This document shows, piece after piece, positions 46,020 to 58,000 of a stretch of DNA of 64,000 nucleotides; within the stretch, counting starts at the first letter, position 1, and each line of letters starts with the position of its first letter. The position numbers and the translations under genes are program-made. Under the pieces are notes generated by a model that was not told the origin of the DNA, did no database searches, and saw only the letters and a list, made by a program, of their open reading frames with translations. The stretch covers positions 34,654,089 through 34,718,088 of the forward strand of contig NC_065922.1 in assembly GCF_024586455.1 (NCBI RefSeq), in the 5' to 3' direction. This DNA is from Bactrocera neohumeralis. Lineage: Eukaryota; Arthropoda; Insecta; Diptera; Tephritidae.

Positions 46020-46410
46020 ACTATTGTTGTACGTTTCATAGTGCCTGTGAAACATCTACTGTTTGACGGACTGCACCACGTTCAGTTATAGTTTGCAACA
46101 CAGTATTCAAGCAACACAACTGTATTTTCTCAATGAAAGCAGCCATTATGCTTATGTACACCTAAGCGCTTTAGTAGCGTGTGCGATTGTATCCATTAAT
46201 GTGGTAGATCACACGCTCGGCTGCCTGCCACCGTTGTGAGCGGAGCAACATAATCTAAGAATTTGCTATGAAAGCCATTCTTTAAAATGAATTGGAAATG
46301 ACGAAAAATAAGTAAAGAGTTCATGCAAGTAGGGCAAAGTAAACGAAACAGCGATGGTGATGTTTAAGAGAGGAGGCTTTGTAATTCTAAGAAAGATTTT
46401 TTTATATTTT
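46020..46410 (-). repeat. Duplicated block C3
   Basis: Aligns with C1 and C2 as described for them. The minus-strand reading equivalent to C1's RWQPVER is RWQAAER, but stops follow within about 20 codons. Confidence 0.65.
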
Positions 46411-47350
46411 GTTGCTGCGTGAAAGTTAGTTGCAGTTATTTTACACCCAATACCATAATTCAACTACAATAATTAGCTATGATTGAAGCATATGCTGAGG
46501 ATCTTAGCACCATAGTTTCTCATGAGCTCGGTAGATCTAATCATCTATGTTTTTCTGCAATTTGTCATAAAAGCTGTCAGCTGTTGTTGTAACAGACTTT
46601 AATTTTATGGGATCAGGTTCTCTGAGTGAAGTTTGTCGTGTTGATTATTTCTAATACACGTTATTTAATACATTTCTTTTAACAAACGAAAATCGTCAAG
46701 ATCATAAAACCAAGTCTGACCTTAGCGGCTATTATAGCCAAAGTAAGCAATGAATTCAGCCGAAAATTTTATAGTAATTCAGTATAGCAACGTAATAAAA
46801 AAAGTGTTGACAATTGGATTTTATTATTTTCTGAACATACCAATTATATAAGTTTAATTATATGTACTTGTATATATACAAATGTATGAACATACAATCT
46901 ATTCATATAAAATAGAGATAGTAGTAGTATAATTAACTGAGCAAACTTGTATTATCTTGGACACTGCGTGGTATTTACTTGGATGTGGAGATTAAATGAT
47001 TTTCATTGTTGTACCAAAAGCAATTAAATTTAGTAATTTGTTGCACGCTACGTTGGTGGCATACACCAAACCCACATAATAGTGTGGAAGATCATAAAGG
47101 CATTTTGTACATATTGCAGTGGGTTTACAGTTAATTAAATCCTACGAACGTACATACAATTATACACCAGATGACAATTTCATAAGGAAGTTCGATATTT
47201 AAATGGACATATGTAACAAATTAATAACTACATATATAACTATATTAATAAATATGAATGTATAAACAGTACTATATATTATTACTCATACGCCATGTCA
47301 AATATTTATCAAAATTAATATGCTCGTTTCTTCTCATTATATTGCTTTAA
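46411..47350. other. Unannotated AT-rich stretch
   Basis: Contains the TATTACTCATACG motif at about 47279-47291. No gene is seen. Confidence 0.4.
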
Positions 47351-47357
47351 ATTAATA

Positions 47358-47898
47358 GGTTGTCAAAAAAGTCTTGCGGGGTATTTTCGCTAGTTGGCGC
47401 TGAAAGCGCGTAGTTCTAGTTTTATTTGTCGCGTCGCATTCGGTCATGCTATACCTTTTTGGAAAGCTCATTTCACGCGATAACACGTGTTTGATTGATT
47501 TTTTCTTTTAAGTCGTTCGTGAGTTATAGCGTCGCAAACATCGAGCAAAATAAAGAGAAAATACGGCATATTTTACAGTACTACTACGATAAAGACAAAA
47601 ATGCATCTCAAGTCCCCAATAAAATTTGTGCAGTTTATGGATCCGATACAGTTTCCATTTCCACCGCACAACGATGGTTTCAACGTTTTCGTTCTGGTGT
47701 AGAGGTGGTCGAAGATGCGCCACGCTGCGGAAGGCCTGTCGTCGAAAATTGCGATAAAATCGCTGAATTGGTCGAAAGAGACCGGCATAGTAGCAGACGT
47801 AGCATCGGTCAAGAGCTGGGCATGAGTCATCAAAAATTCATTTCAATTTCAATAAAAAAAAATTCAATAAAAAATACCGCAAGACTTTTTTGACAACC
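47358..47898 (+). mobile_element. Internally deleted mariner element
   Basis: GGTTGTCAAAAAAGTCTTGC at 47358-47377 and its reverse complement at about 47877-47896 form the inverted repeats. TA precedes the left end at 47356-47357. About half of a normal 1.3-kb mariner is missing, all from the 3' half of the transposase gene. Confidence 0.9.
47536..47835 (+). pseudogene. Mariner transposase, N-terminal half only
   Basis: The frame reads VANIEQNKEKIRHILQYYYD, KNASQVPNKICAVYGSDTVS, TAQRWFQRFRSGVEVVEDAP, RCGRPVVEN, then DKIAELVERDRHSSRRSIGQ and ELGMSH. This is the complete paired helix-turn-helix region of SETMAR-related mariners, including the GRP(V) linker. The reading is clean up to about 47830. 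It then joins directly to AT-rich sequence before the right inverted repeat, so all catalytic residues are deleted. The upstream open frame from 47495 starts on TTG and is not a real start. Confidence 0.88.
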
Positions 47899-47899
47899 C

Positions 47900-48190
47900 A
47901 TTATATACAAGTGTATTATTCAAAAAAAATATAACTTTAAAATTGTGGAAAAGCAATGGAAGCACAATAAGAGTGGGAGATAATAATAAAACAGCAAATG
48001 CGGTTTTATTTTATTTGAGTGCTAAGAAGCTAAAGCAACAGGCGGTCTTGCCATCAATGTCAATATCACATTAGCAGAACAATATGTATCACCACTGGGC
48101 GCCCACAGTAACCGTCATTGAAAACGTTTAGCATTGAGCGAATAAGCAAACCAAAACATAAGTAAAAAAATATATATTTATTTTGAAATA
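47900..48190. other. Unannotated spacer
   Basis: Nothing is recognised. Confidence 0.4.
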
Positions 48191-48196
48191 CTGACG

Positions 48197-48432
48197 TCTT
48201 CTTCTTATTTACTGGCGTAGACACCGCTTACGCGGTTATAACTGAATTAAAAACAGCGCGCCAGTCGTTTCTTCTTTTCACTATTTGGCGCCAATTCGAT
48301 ACCAAGTGCAGCCAATTACTTCCCTACTTGGTGTTTTCAACGGAGTGGAAGTCTTCCTCTTCTTCTCTTGGACGATATGACCTAGCCAACGTAGCCGCTG
48401 TCTCTTAATTCGCTGAACTATGTCAATGTCGT
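48197..48432 (-). mobile_element. LINE 3' end fragment, same lineage as 1513-2549
   Basis: Reverse-complemented it matches 2255-2549 with an internal deletion of roughly 50 bases: 'gacattgacatagttcagcg', 'gacagcggctacg', 'actggcgcgctgtt' and 'ggtgtctacgcca', ending in a GAA tail. I could not see a target duplication. Confidence 0.88.
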
Positions 48433-48689
48433 TTTGTTTCACGTATTAACACGCTGGCTAAAAGCGAAAAAAATTTGCAGATAAATTAAAATAGTATTGA
48501 AATAAAGCACTTTTAAAATGTTAGTTTGTTTTTTCGTTCTTCTGAATAGTTTCACTTTATTCTAGAATGCCTTAAGAAATTCTAATGCTTAGTTGTGTGA
48601 CTATAACAGAGCCCTGGGTGGCTATATTCGCTTAAACAGTGGTTGGGTTATATTGAAAATCCATCTATATAGAGGTAACAGAAGAATAA

Positions 48690-49070
48690 ATTATTGGGTA
48701 GTGTACAAAATAATTTAGAAACGATTTTTATTGTGCAAAACATTTTATGAAATTACATTTTCTTCATTCTGATCCAATACCTTTTGCCATCTTTCGGACA
48801 ATGCATTGATTCCACGCTCATAAACGATTGATGATTGCAGGCAAAATCTGATCTGGTCCAAGTAGTCTTTCACGTTCTTTTTTGAGGTGACGGTTCTCTC
48901 ATTCAAAAATTTTGACAGAGACCGGAACAAGTTGTTTAGCTGACCACAATGCACTTCAGAATTAATCGTGGTATTGTCAGCCAAAATAAGCTCAAAGTCA
49001 ACTGTCCTTTTGAAATGTCACCAAACAGACAGCATAAACATTTTTTGGAGACTATCGGCCTTCAAATTGG
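48690..49070 (-). pseudogene. Mariner transposase C-terminal relic
   Basis: The minus-strand frame 48745-48984 reads MADNTTINSEVHCGQLNNLF, then LNERTVTSKKNVKDYLDQ, VYERGINALSERWQKVLDQN. That matches the end of mariner transposases (TLNSDLYCQQL and FYERGI..LPERWQKVI). Further upstream SPKNVYAV recalls the HPKKV(M)LSVWWD segment. The likely left inverted repeat is TTGGGTAGTGTACAAAATAA at about 48694-48713; no right end is found, so the element is truncated. Confidence 0.82.
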
Positions 49071-50425
49071 TTTAAACTCGGCATTCCTTCTCCGTACACA
49101 TTACATAATTTCATAATCAGCTTGCTTGAACTGCGTCTTTACCATTTTGATAGTATAACATTAAAATATGCCCCGAATGGGTTTCGATCTTCCCTTTTGG
49201 ATAGAGCACTAAACGAAAACTCTTTCAAAAAGTTGATTAAAATCCTTAACAAAAAAGTCTTACTATATCAGCTGTTGAAATATATAACGGTAAAGTGGTC
49301 AAGTGCGAAATTGGTAGTGAAAAAATTTAAAAATAAAAATTTAATTAGAAATTACTTAGTGTACGAGCTAATATAAGCTCAGTGTTTGAAATTTCAACCA
49401 TTACTTGCACTATATTAAATATTGAGCCTAATTTTAGCAGCAGTAAATTTGTTTTTGAACAAGTTTCGGGCTTAAAAGAAAAATGGTTTTTGGTTATTTT
49501 CGGTCTACCAAAATTCGATTTCTGATCGGATCAAAAAAACCGATAGGCCGTTAAACGTAGAATGTTGATAATAACCAGAAAACAGTACTTTGAGTTATCA
49601 CTTCGAAATTTGAAAAATGTTGTTTAGAGAAAAGCATTAGAAATAAACTGGTGAACCGGACTAAATTGAGCGGCTACCCTTTAAATGCCTACAACTTAGA
49701 AATTATTTGAGATATACATATATTTGAAGTTTATTTAAGTATGTTATTTTTAAAGCCATAAGCTATCGAAATATAAAATAAGTCGACTTTTTCAAAATTT
49801 TGCCCTTGGTGTGCCCGCTCACGCCCTTATATGCATATATGTACACTTGAGGAACACTTTTCTTACCACGCACGTATGTATATGAGCGCCTGATTGCAAT
49901 TTCTTCTTATAAACGTGACAGTTTTTATTCGCAATAAATATGGTCCATTCACAAGTATGTGTCTTTGCGTCCCTGCGTACAGACTCGAACATCAAGGCTT
50001 TCTCTTCGGTATGTGAGTCGTTTACTCCATACAATTGCAGATTACCATTAACTGCAGTCAGCAGCATACTTTCAATTGCAACGCAATTTGTGGTTGTTGG
50101 AAAGAAAAACTTTTGAAAACTTTGTTTCCCTCCTATTCTTTCTTCTTGCAGCATTAAGAAACTGCCTTATATAATACTTTATAACATTACATAATGAATT
50201 ATATTTCAAGATAGTGATGAAGAAATCAAAAAATTTTATTATATGTAATACGCTTAAAATTAAGTTTTTCAAAGAGTACTGAATAGTATTTAGTATTTCG
50301 ACTCATTTACATATTTGATGAATTTTGATGATTTTCCAAAAAAATGTTTTGAAATGTTTCCCGCCTCTGTTAGTAAAAACTTTCAATGATTTTAACGGTA
50401 CGAATTCAATATTTTAATTATATAT
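49071..50425. other. Unannotated AT-rich stretch
   Basis: No gene is recognised. Minus-strand frames at 49819-50272 carry no motif. Confidence 0.4.
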
Positions 50426-50428
50426 GTA

Positions 50429-51319
50429 CAAGGTCTGTCGCAAAAGAAACAGAACTTTTTAAATATAGCTGTTTCTGGTGGCGCCACCTATTGGTGGGTA
50501 TATGAAATAAAAAGTTTGATCTCTAGTTGACAATCGATGTTATCGATCAAACAGTGACAGCAGCTTTTGGTCATCGGTCGTAAAATGCAAAGAGCAAATA
50601 TTAAATTTTGTTTTAAACTTGGGTAAACGTTTACTGAAACATTTCAAAGGATGAAAAAGTTTATTGTGATCAATGCCTATCCCGTAGTAATGTGCATGAG
50701 TGGTTTAAGCGATTCCAAGAAGGTCGTGAGGACCTCTGTGGCGATCGAAAAAAGTCGTCTTCAGAAGTCAAAAATAAAGACAATGCTGATTTGTTTTTAC
50801 GATTCCGAGGGTATTGTACACCGAGAGTTCGTCCCACCTGGCCAAACGATTAATGCTGTGTTTTACCTTGGTGTTATGAAGCGTCTTTTGTCACGCATTC
50901 GTCGAGCTCGACCACAATACCGTGAGCCAGGGTCCTGGCGCCTGTTGCACGATAATGCGCCGTGTCATCGGTCGACGCTTGTCACTGATTTTTTGACAAA
51001 AAACTCCATATTAACCATTAATCACTCACCCTACTCACCTGATCTGGCACCGTGTGATTTTTACCTATTTGGAAAACTTCATTTGCCCATAAAGGGACAC
51101 TAGTTTCAGGACATTTCAGCTATCCAAAAGGCGACGAGCGATATTCTCAAAAGCATTCCGAAAAATGACCTTAAACACTCATTTGAAATGCTAATTGACC
51201 GGTCTAAACGCTGTATCGAAGCACAAGGAAACTACTTTGAATAAAAAAATATAACTTTTGAGAAATATTAATTTTTTGTTGTTTTTTCAACAGTCCTGTT
51301 TCTTTTGCGCTAGACCTTG
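50429..51319 (+). mobile_element. Mariner element, internally deleted, perfect TA duplication
   Basis: CAAGGTCT, then GCAAAAGAAACAG, at 50429-50453 and reversed at 51295-51319. TA lies on both sides (50427-50428 and 51320-51321). The length is 891 bp, about 400 bp short of a full mariner. It is the best-preserved mariner in the window. Confidence 0.93.
50585..51244 (+). pseudogene. Mariner transposase (DD34D) with fused ends
   Basis: The natural start is probably the ATG at 50585 (MQRANIKFCFKLG), followed by an in-frame TAA where family members have Lys. A one-base loss near 50660 then shifts the frame; the helix-turn-helix reads NVHEWFKRFQEGREDL in the shifted frame. A deletion fuses this to the catalytic domain, restoring the frame 50651-51103 (150 residues): Asp 101 in LLHDNAPCH and Asp 136 in SPYSPDLAPCDFYLF, exactly 34 residues apart. 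The first catalytic Asp and the WVPHEL-type linker are lost. A TAG after IKGH precedes a clean C-terminus, FQDISAIQKA to RCIEAQGNYFE, ending at the TAA at 51242-51244. Confidence 0.9.
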
Positions 51320-51324
51320 TATAT

Positions 51325-53135
51325 CATTGTCGAAAATATTTGGTAATCTTACCCAAAGTATGATATAGTTGTTAGTATAAATTCTGTAACGCGTTTCAGA
51401 AAATAAGCTAGAGATATCTCATATCTGCTTACTGAAAAACAATCAGGATAACTAGTAATTTCGTTTTCTTAGAAAAATTATGATAGATAAATTACTAGTT
51501 ATTAATTATAATTTCTGTGAAAGGCTTTGAGCTCAGAAGCATTATAAAGTGTAATAAAATTAATCGAAATTTCTTAGACTTAGACTTCTAACTTAGAAAC
51601 ACTCTAATTGGCGGCATGAATACTCTCGCTTAGCAACATGAAAGTAGGGGAAGTACTGTTAATGAAATGATAAAATCAGAGCTTGTGGAGTATGTTTCCT
51701 TGTACGAAGAAAGCAAGGAAAACAAGTAAACTAGATCATACATATATAGTAGTATGTATATGAGAACGTCCATTGTACATACAACCACATGTACATCATA
51801 ACATAAGCTATGCTAGTACATTGAGTACAAATATAGAGTTGATGTGTAGTAAATTATTTACTCTCTTCAAAGCACGCAGCAGGAGACTTTCTCAAATTAA
51901 TTCTAAAATCACTCAGCTGCTAGGAATTGAATTTAAGCTAGCTTCTGAGGGTGATGTGAGTAATATGAATAGGTACAATTGTGCACACATATGTTCGAAT
52001 GCTTGCATGCGTAACTCAACTGTCTAATGCTTAAGGCATTAAGAAATAAACTAAAAAGTTAATTAGAACTTTTGGCTTAAGTTGAAGGGACACAAACAAT
52101 TACAATGTTACATAAACGTAAATCCAGCTCGAACTAAAGTGAGTAAGTGCCAAATTTAATGGATCACATTTCAGAATTTAAAATGATTAAATGTTTATGG
52201 AAACAGAAATAATAAATTTAAAGTTTTAATATTTTCTTATTAACCTCAAACTTTCCGCACCGGCAAATTTTTAAGGATGAAATCTTATAATTCTTCATTT
52301 TATATGTTTTTTTAAGTAGAACTACCGAATTCTCACACACGGAATACTTTTATTTCAGATTTACATAAGGGAGTAAAGATTAAATGAATCATTACTCTTG
52401 TTTCTGGGCTAAACTGGCAAACCCATCATGAAATAAAGTCAGTTTCAATCCAAATCTATTTTTATTTCGTTTTTTATCAACTCCCGAATACCGTCTCTAG
52501 TCACGGATTAGTTATAGCAGCCTAGATGAGGCAAAGCAGTTTGTTATGGGGTTACGTGGGCTTACAGGTTTCAAAAACTCGACTTTTGTATTGCTTTTGA
52601 AGTCGGTTGGTAAGATTTCTCGAGAACTACTCAACCGATCTTCATGAAATTTTACAATTCCTAAAGATCTTGGATGAAGGATTTTTTTTTTTTTTATTTG
52701 GAAAAAAAAAAAACAACTGCCCCTAAATTTTCACTAAAATATTAATTTTTTTGTAAAAATGTCTTGTTTTTAACCAAAGAAACCCATGTTACTACGAGTA
52801 GATCTAAAATAATCTTAATATAGTTAATAAATATGAATTTTATTTTTGAAGTATTCATTGTGATTCAGTTGTGCATGTATGTATGTACAGATTAAATATT
52901 CACAATATTGTTAATTAAAAAGTACATCTCACCAGGTAAACGAAGTCTCGTATTAAGTCTGGTATTATAGGGAAATTTAATTATTTAATGAGTATAAACC
53001 CTTAACGTAACATAAAAAGCAAATAAGCCTGTATATACATAAATGCATGTTACACCGATAGTAAATCGTACTTAATTTATTATTATTTGCTTTATTTTAA
53101 TATTGAACATATATATATATATATATCTAGCAACA
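51325..53135. other. Unannotated AT-rich stretch
   Basis: Positions 52560-52690 include 'tctcgagaactactcaaccgatcttcatg', likely repeat-derived, near a poly-T/poly-A pair at 52682-52711. No gene is seen. A TA run lies at 53108-53126. Confidence 0.35.
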
Positions 53136-53139
53136 GTTT

Positions 53140-54245
53140 TTATACTCATCATGTTGCCAACACATTGTTGTTTACCTAAAATTTTATACATTCATCATGT
53201 TGCTACAAAGTATCGGTTCTTTATTTGAAACGTTAAGTTTTCTTGAAGATAATTTCATAATGGATGCGTCTTTGTACGTATCACTTTTTCCATTTAAAAC
53301 TTCGGAAATGTTGTCTTCCAAAGCTGGAATAAGATAGGTATAGCATTATACATACATAAATGATCAGGATGACGAGAAAAGTTGAAATCCGAGTGACTGT
53401 CTGTTCGGCCGTCTGTCCGTGCAAGCAGTAACTGGAGCAAAAATTGAGATATCTCAATGAAACTCCGTATGCGCGTTTCGTAGATGGGTGTAATCGGATC
53501 AGTGCATGTCCACAAATCGCACCGCTTAACTTTTAGGTGAAAATACATATCTCGAGAACCGCCAAACCGTTGTCAACCACATTTCGCTTGTGGCATTCCT
53601 CTGGCTTTTTTATGTTACAGTGTGAAAATAAGAGAAAAGTGCTACAGTCACGCCTACTTCTTATATAATACAATTTTAAATACCATCTGATTTTTTCCTT
53701 TCGATTGTACAAATCAGGAAGCAATTAATATAATGTGATACAATTTTGCACGAATAATGCTTTTAGATTATGCCGCTTTATGGGCAAAAATTGTCCAAAT
53801 CCAGCAAAATCTGTTCAAGCCCCTTTGTACTGAATAATCGAATCACAATACCTATAGCTTACTTTTTACCGATAATATTGGTTATTGCGTCAGATTTATA
53901 ATTGAAATTCAGAAAGAGTCCTTTCCTGATTTTTTCCGTTAGGATGTCTGTGTGTTACTGTGGTTTGAATGGAGTCAATACTTCCTTTAGCCCCCAAATA
54001 TCTAATTTAAAGATTTTCCAACTTCCGGCTGACTTTATACCGCATATACGGCCAATATGCGATTTATTTTATTAAAATTGGGGAATCGTCTTTTTATTAT
54101 AATGTACCGTCATTTGTGCTCAGAATAAATAAAATCGGTTGAAAACTCGTCCTAGAGCCCATATACATAACTAACAGACCTTATGAACCTTAAGGTATTG
54201 GGTGTATGTGTTCGGTTATACCCGAACTTATGCCCTTACTTATTT
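53140..54245 (+). repeat. Dispersed repeat family A, longest copy
   Basis: Begins with two 'catcatgttgc' segments, then 'ttgtcttccaaagctggaa' (also at about 62971-62990), 'actgtctgttcggccgtctgtccg', 'gagatatctcaatg' and 'gggcaaaaattgtccaaatcc'. It continues 'ttgaaattcagaaagagtcc', 'aaagattttccaacttcc' and ends 'cggttatacccgaactta'. The termini recall the end at 63735. No coding frame supports autonomy, and I cannot assign a class. Confidence 0.7.
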
Positions 54246-54905
54246 TCTTTATATGTATTTTATACTAAATACATGATAGAGGTTTTACGCTGACTGTAAT
54301 CCACCAAAGTACTTTTCCGCGTAATTAACTGCATTGCAATTAAGCCTTATATGAGATGGATATGCTTCTTCGTGTTGTAGTATTTAATGTTGCATAAACA
54401 CCCTGCTTGGTAATCAGAGAAAAACCTTGCATTATTAATTTCAGGACTCGGGCGATTAAGTTAACTAAATATCCAACTGACGGTTTGATAAAGATATTTT
54501 TATTTTCAAACTTTTAATTAGGTATATGAAAAATGCTATTATTATAATATTACTTGGACAATGTTAAAAAATTTATTAATGCTTTTTAATTTTAAAGTCA
54601 TCAAATAATTGTTAAATATTTTTTTCATTTAATTCCATTTAAGCTAATCGTTTATATCCAATTATTGGATATTTAAGTAGAAGAAGAACTGGAAAAGTAC
54701 GTATCAGTTTACGAATATAAGGGTATTTTTTAAAGAAGCAATACTTAAAGCATATAATAAGTTCGTAAATAAAACGAAAAAAGGGCCAAAAATGTAATAT
54801 ACATAAATTAAGGATATTCTGCATTAAAGCATGAAACCGATATTACATAAACTGTAATCTAAAGAGGGGCTACGCGCGAAAATTCTTCTTCAAAACAACA
54901 CGAGT
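54246..54905. other. Unannotated AT-rich stretch
   Basis: No gene or repeat is recognised. Confidence 0.4.
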
Positions 54906-54909
54906 TTTT

Positions 54910-55275
54910 ATGTCATAAACGGGGTATACTTAGTTTGCCACGATGTTTGTAATGCCCAAATGGAAAGGTGGGAAATCCTATAAAGTATATACACTATGTG
55001 TAAATGATCAGCTTGACAAGCTGAGTCGATTTAGCCTTGTCCGTCTGTCGTCTATCCGTCTGTGAAATAATCTCTTCGAGATATCGATCTGAAACTAGGC
55101 ACAAGTTCTTTTCTCCCCAAGGAGCTGTTCATTTGTCGGAACCGCTGATATCCGATCACTACATAAAACGTATAGTTGCTATGAAAACTGGGTGATCAAA
55201 GTAGTTGTAAGGAACCTTTTGTATTTGCGAAAGGTGTTATAGCTTCGCCGCTGAAGTCAACGTTTTGTCTTTTTT
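54910..55275 (+). repeat. Dispersed repeat family B, both ends present
   Basis: 5' 'gggtatacttagtttgccacga', 'cctataaagtatata', 'gagtcgatttagcc', 'tccgtctg', 'gagatatcgatctgaaact' and 'ctccccaaggagctgttcatttgtcgga'. 3' 'gcgaaaggtgttatagcttcg' and 'gctgaagtcaacg'. Only one internal unit remains. Confidence 0.85.
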
Positions 55276-55279
55276 ATCA

Positions 55280-56730
55280 TAAAACAGCTCTAGATTTTTT
55301 TATAGATATTGCATAGCACTATTATGTTTGAAATATTAGAAAATTTGAGCGTATATTGACGTTTATCGGAAACCAAGCCGACTGGTGACATTTAAAATTT
55401 CGACTGGTTTGACTTTCAGCGTGAAAGCAGTATAGATGTGTGCCAATATTTCATTTCTTATTTTGGACTTCTTTACAGTGTTTACTGCTTTACCCCGCCA
55501 GATATTGGAATTAGGAAATTTATGCCCTAGGTTGTCCAAACACTTTGGAAGTCATTTAAATTTTTAACTTTAAAGCATAAAAAAACTAAAAAGTAATTAA
55601 GAAATATAATATTTCACACAATAACAACATAAATTTTGGATATTTTAAGTTTTTTAAAAATTCATAATTTTCTGGAGGGTAATTATATTAAGCTAGACAA
55701 AGCAACAACATAGGTTGCTAATTATAATTACAGTTATCGTTATATTTTGAGTGTGAGGGAGGAAAATAACTATAACTTTACCTGACATGCCGTCACAGCA
55801 ATGATTATCGCCAGTACGTTAGTGTCTTCCACTGGATGTTGTAAGCTTTGAAAGGGACATAGTTCTATGGCTATTTATTAATTATGACGCTTTTCTTTTT
55901 ATTGGTTGTGTTTTTTGCGAGGCGGGAAAAGCTGGTTTTGAAAATAATCTCTGTGAGTACATCACGTCATGTAACAACTGCGAAAGCGTCGGCCACAAGT
56001 CAGTACACTCTTCAAAGTTGTTGACGGGAAGTTCGAAGAAATAGAGGATACATTGAAGCAAGTGTCAAGTGAAAACAAAGTGCTAATGCTGCAAGTAAAT
56101 TGCATTTCCTGGTTACATAAGTAGGTATACGATTAAAAATGCATAAACGTTCTCTTATATAATAGTGAACATCAATCGCTTCCATATTTTCTATTAGGAC
56201 CCCGTGGTAGCCATTTGCTATTTTACTTTACGTTCCTTTGTAAATTCAAGTTGCATATATGAATGGCTTGACTTGTTGTGGACTGTTACTGTGACGCTGT
56301 CATTATATGCCACAGTACCGTATAAACTTGGGGAAATTGTTGCTTTCCTTCAAACTGTTCACCTTCAATGCTTGACAATGGACAGTATTAATCCGATTTT
56401 GCCATCTTTGTGGTTACGTGGTTTGATGTGGTACTCTCTGCCTCCCATCAGATTATGGAATCAATCAGCACTAATAAGAAATTATTTGATATCAACAGGT
56501 GCCCTGTTTTGTTTGCAGGTATACGACTCGAATTGTTTGCGTGGATTAAAAAAATTAAAATGTTGATCGATTAATTTTTGTAATTTGCAATGCATGTACA
56601 TATGTATAAAGAGCTAAACACATATTTTTTACATAAAATTTAATATTTATTTTAGTAAATCAAATCAACAAATTTTATTTAAAAGTTTTCTTCATACAAT
56701 AAATATCATAAACATACAACAAACAAAAAC
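55280..56730. other. Unannotated stretch with two coding-like fragments
   Basis: Positions 55998-56098 read FKVVDGKFEEIEDTLKQVSS and ENKVLMLQV, an acidic coiled-coil-like piece reminiscent of LINE ORF1, without a supporting domain. The 120-codon plus-strand frame at 56204-56566 starts on GTG, is hydrophobic in part and has no recognisable domain. Neither is called as a gene. Confidence 0.3.
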
Positions 56731-56734
56731 CTAT

Positions 56735-57050
56735 AATACCCTTCACAAATACAAGTTTCCATACAAATAATAAAATACATGACAGTTATATTATATATTG
56801 TTTCGATCTGTTCGGCTATGATTATAGCATTACTCGTGTAGATATCCCGTCAAATAAAAGCGTTTTCCATACAATCACTTGATTCCGATCGTTTAGTTTG
56901 TATGAAAGCTATGCGCTTTAGTGGTCCAATATCAGTAGTTCCAACAAAAAAGCAGTTTCTTAAAGAAAAAAGGACATGTGCTGAGTTTCAGATCGATATC
57001 TCAAAAACTGAGGGACTAGTTCACCTATCTATAGACAAAATATTTATAGC
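56735..57050 (-). repeat. Dispersed repeat family B copy, minus orientation
   Basis: Reverse complement of the family: 'aatacccttcacaaatacaag', 'gatatcccgtcaaat', 'ttccatacaa', 'gattccgatcgtttagtttgtatg', 'cagatcgatatctcaaaaactgaggga'. Confidence 0.85.
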
Positions 57051-57689
57051 CATCTGCATCAACACTTAATATGTACAAGCAATCAATGAGTTCAGTATCC
57101 AAAGAAAGGGCTTCCATTATAAGGACATATAATTTATGAGTCGTAAAACTGGCATGGTAAAAGTGAAAAGCATTTTATACAATGAAAGTAACGGCTTCAT
57201 GTTGCAGCCGAGAAAGAACAGTTATGGGAGGGTTACTCAAATTTGAAAAACCCTCGTATTTTATTCATTGAATTTATGTATGTAATAATTTTTAGGGGAA
57301 TTTATGGTTCATAAAAACATTTATCCCTTCAATAATTTCAAATACCCTTTAGATTTTTTTTATTTATATCACTCCTATCATTCTATTTCGTTCTTCCATT
57401 CTTGAGGCATTTTTCGGGTTTGAAAGTATTTATTTTTATTAGCCCTTTCATCAAAATTTACAATTATATTTTAATTAAAAGAAATTATCAGTTTTTCCTT
57501 CCCTCCTACTTATGGGCTGTTGGTCCTGAATAACAATTGAAACACATATTGGGATACATACAAGTGCTTGTATAAAAATATACTTTGGACATTATAATGA
57601 TTACATTTCCACCCGTGTACGTATAGTCACATAAATATATACCATTTATGTGTGCATAATCTACAGAAGAGTACATAATTGCCTTTTGC

Positions 57690-58000
57690 TTTTTTTTATG
57701 ATGCTAACCTAACTGAGTCATGAAAATGAGTTCACATCACAAAGTAATGAAAACGTTTGATGTGCGTTGGTGTGATGCACACCCATACGAATGTACTTGT
57801 TAAAAAAACATAAAAATATGTAATACTCTTGCTATCCCTTTTCGTTTATAAGCGCGTGTTGTTGACTTTATTTTGCACGTGTTTTATGCTTTATACATGC
57901 TTTGTTGTTTTTCCACAGTACCACACAGCAAGGGCGCAAACGAACTGTAAACACTTTTTGAACTTTACTGTAAGCTTAAACATACACATATTTATATATA
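57690..58000 (+). repeat. Duplicated block A2 (partner A1)
   Basis: The core 57717-57770 matches 915-968 almost exactly. The following 57848-57965 matches 1052-1165 at lower identity ('gcgcgtgt', 'gcacgtgttttatgc', 'cgaactgtaaacac'). Confidence 0.65.

Noticed and set aside
56204..56566. 120-codon frame flanked by AG sites, as an exon
   Set aside because: It opens on GTG, has no recognisable domain, and both flanking AGs are acceptors in shape with no donor partner.
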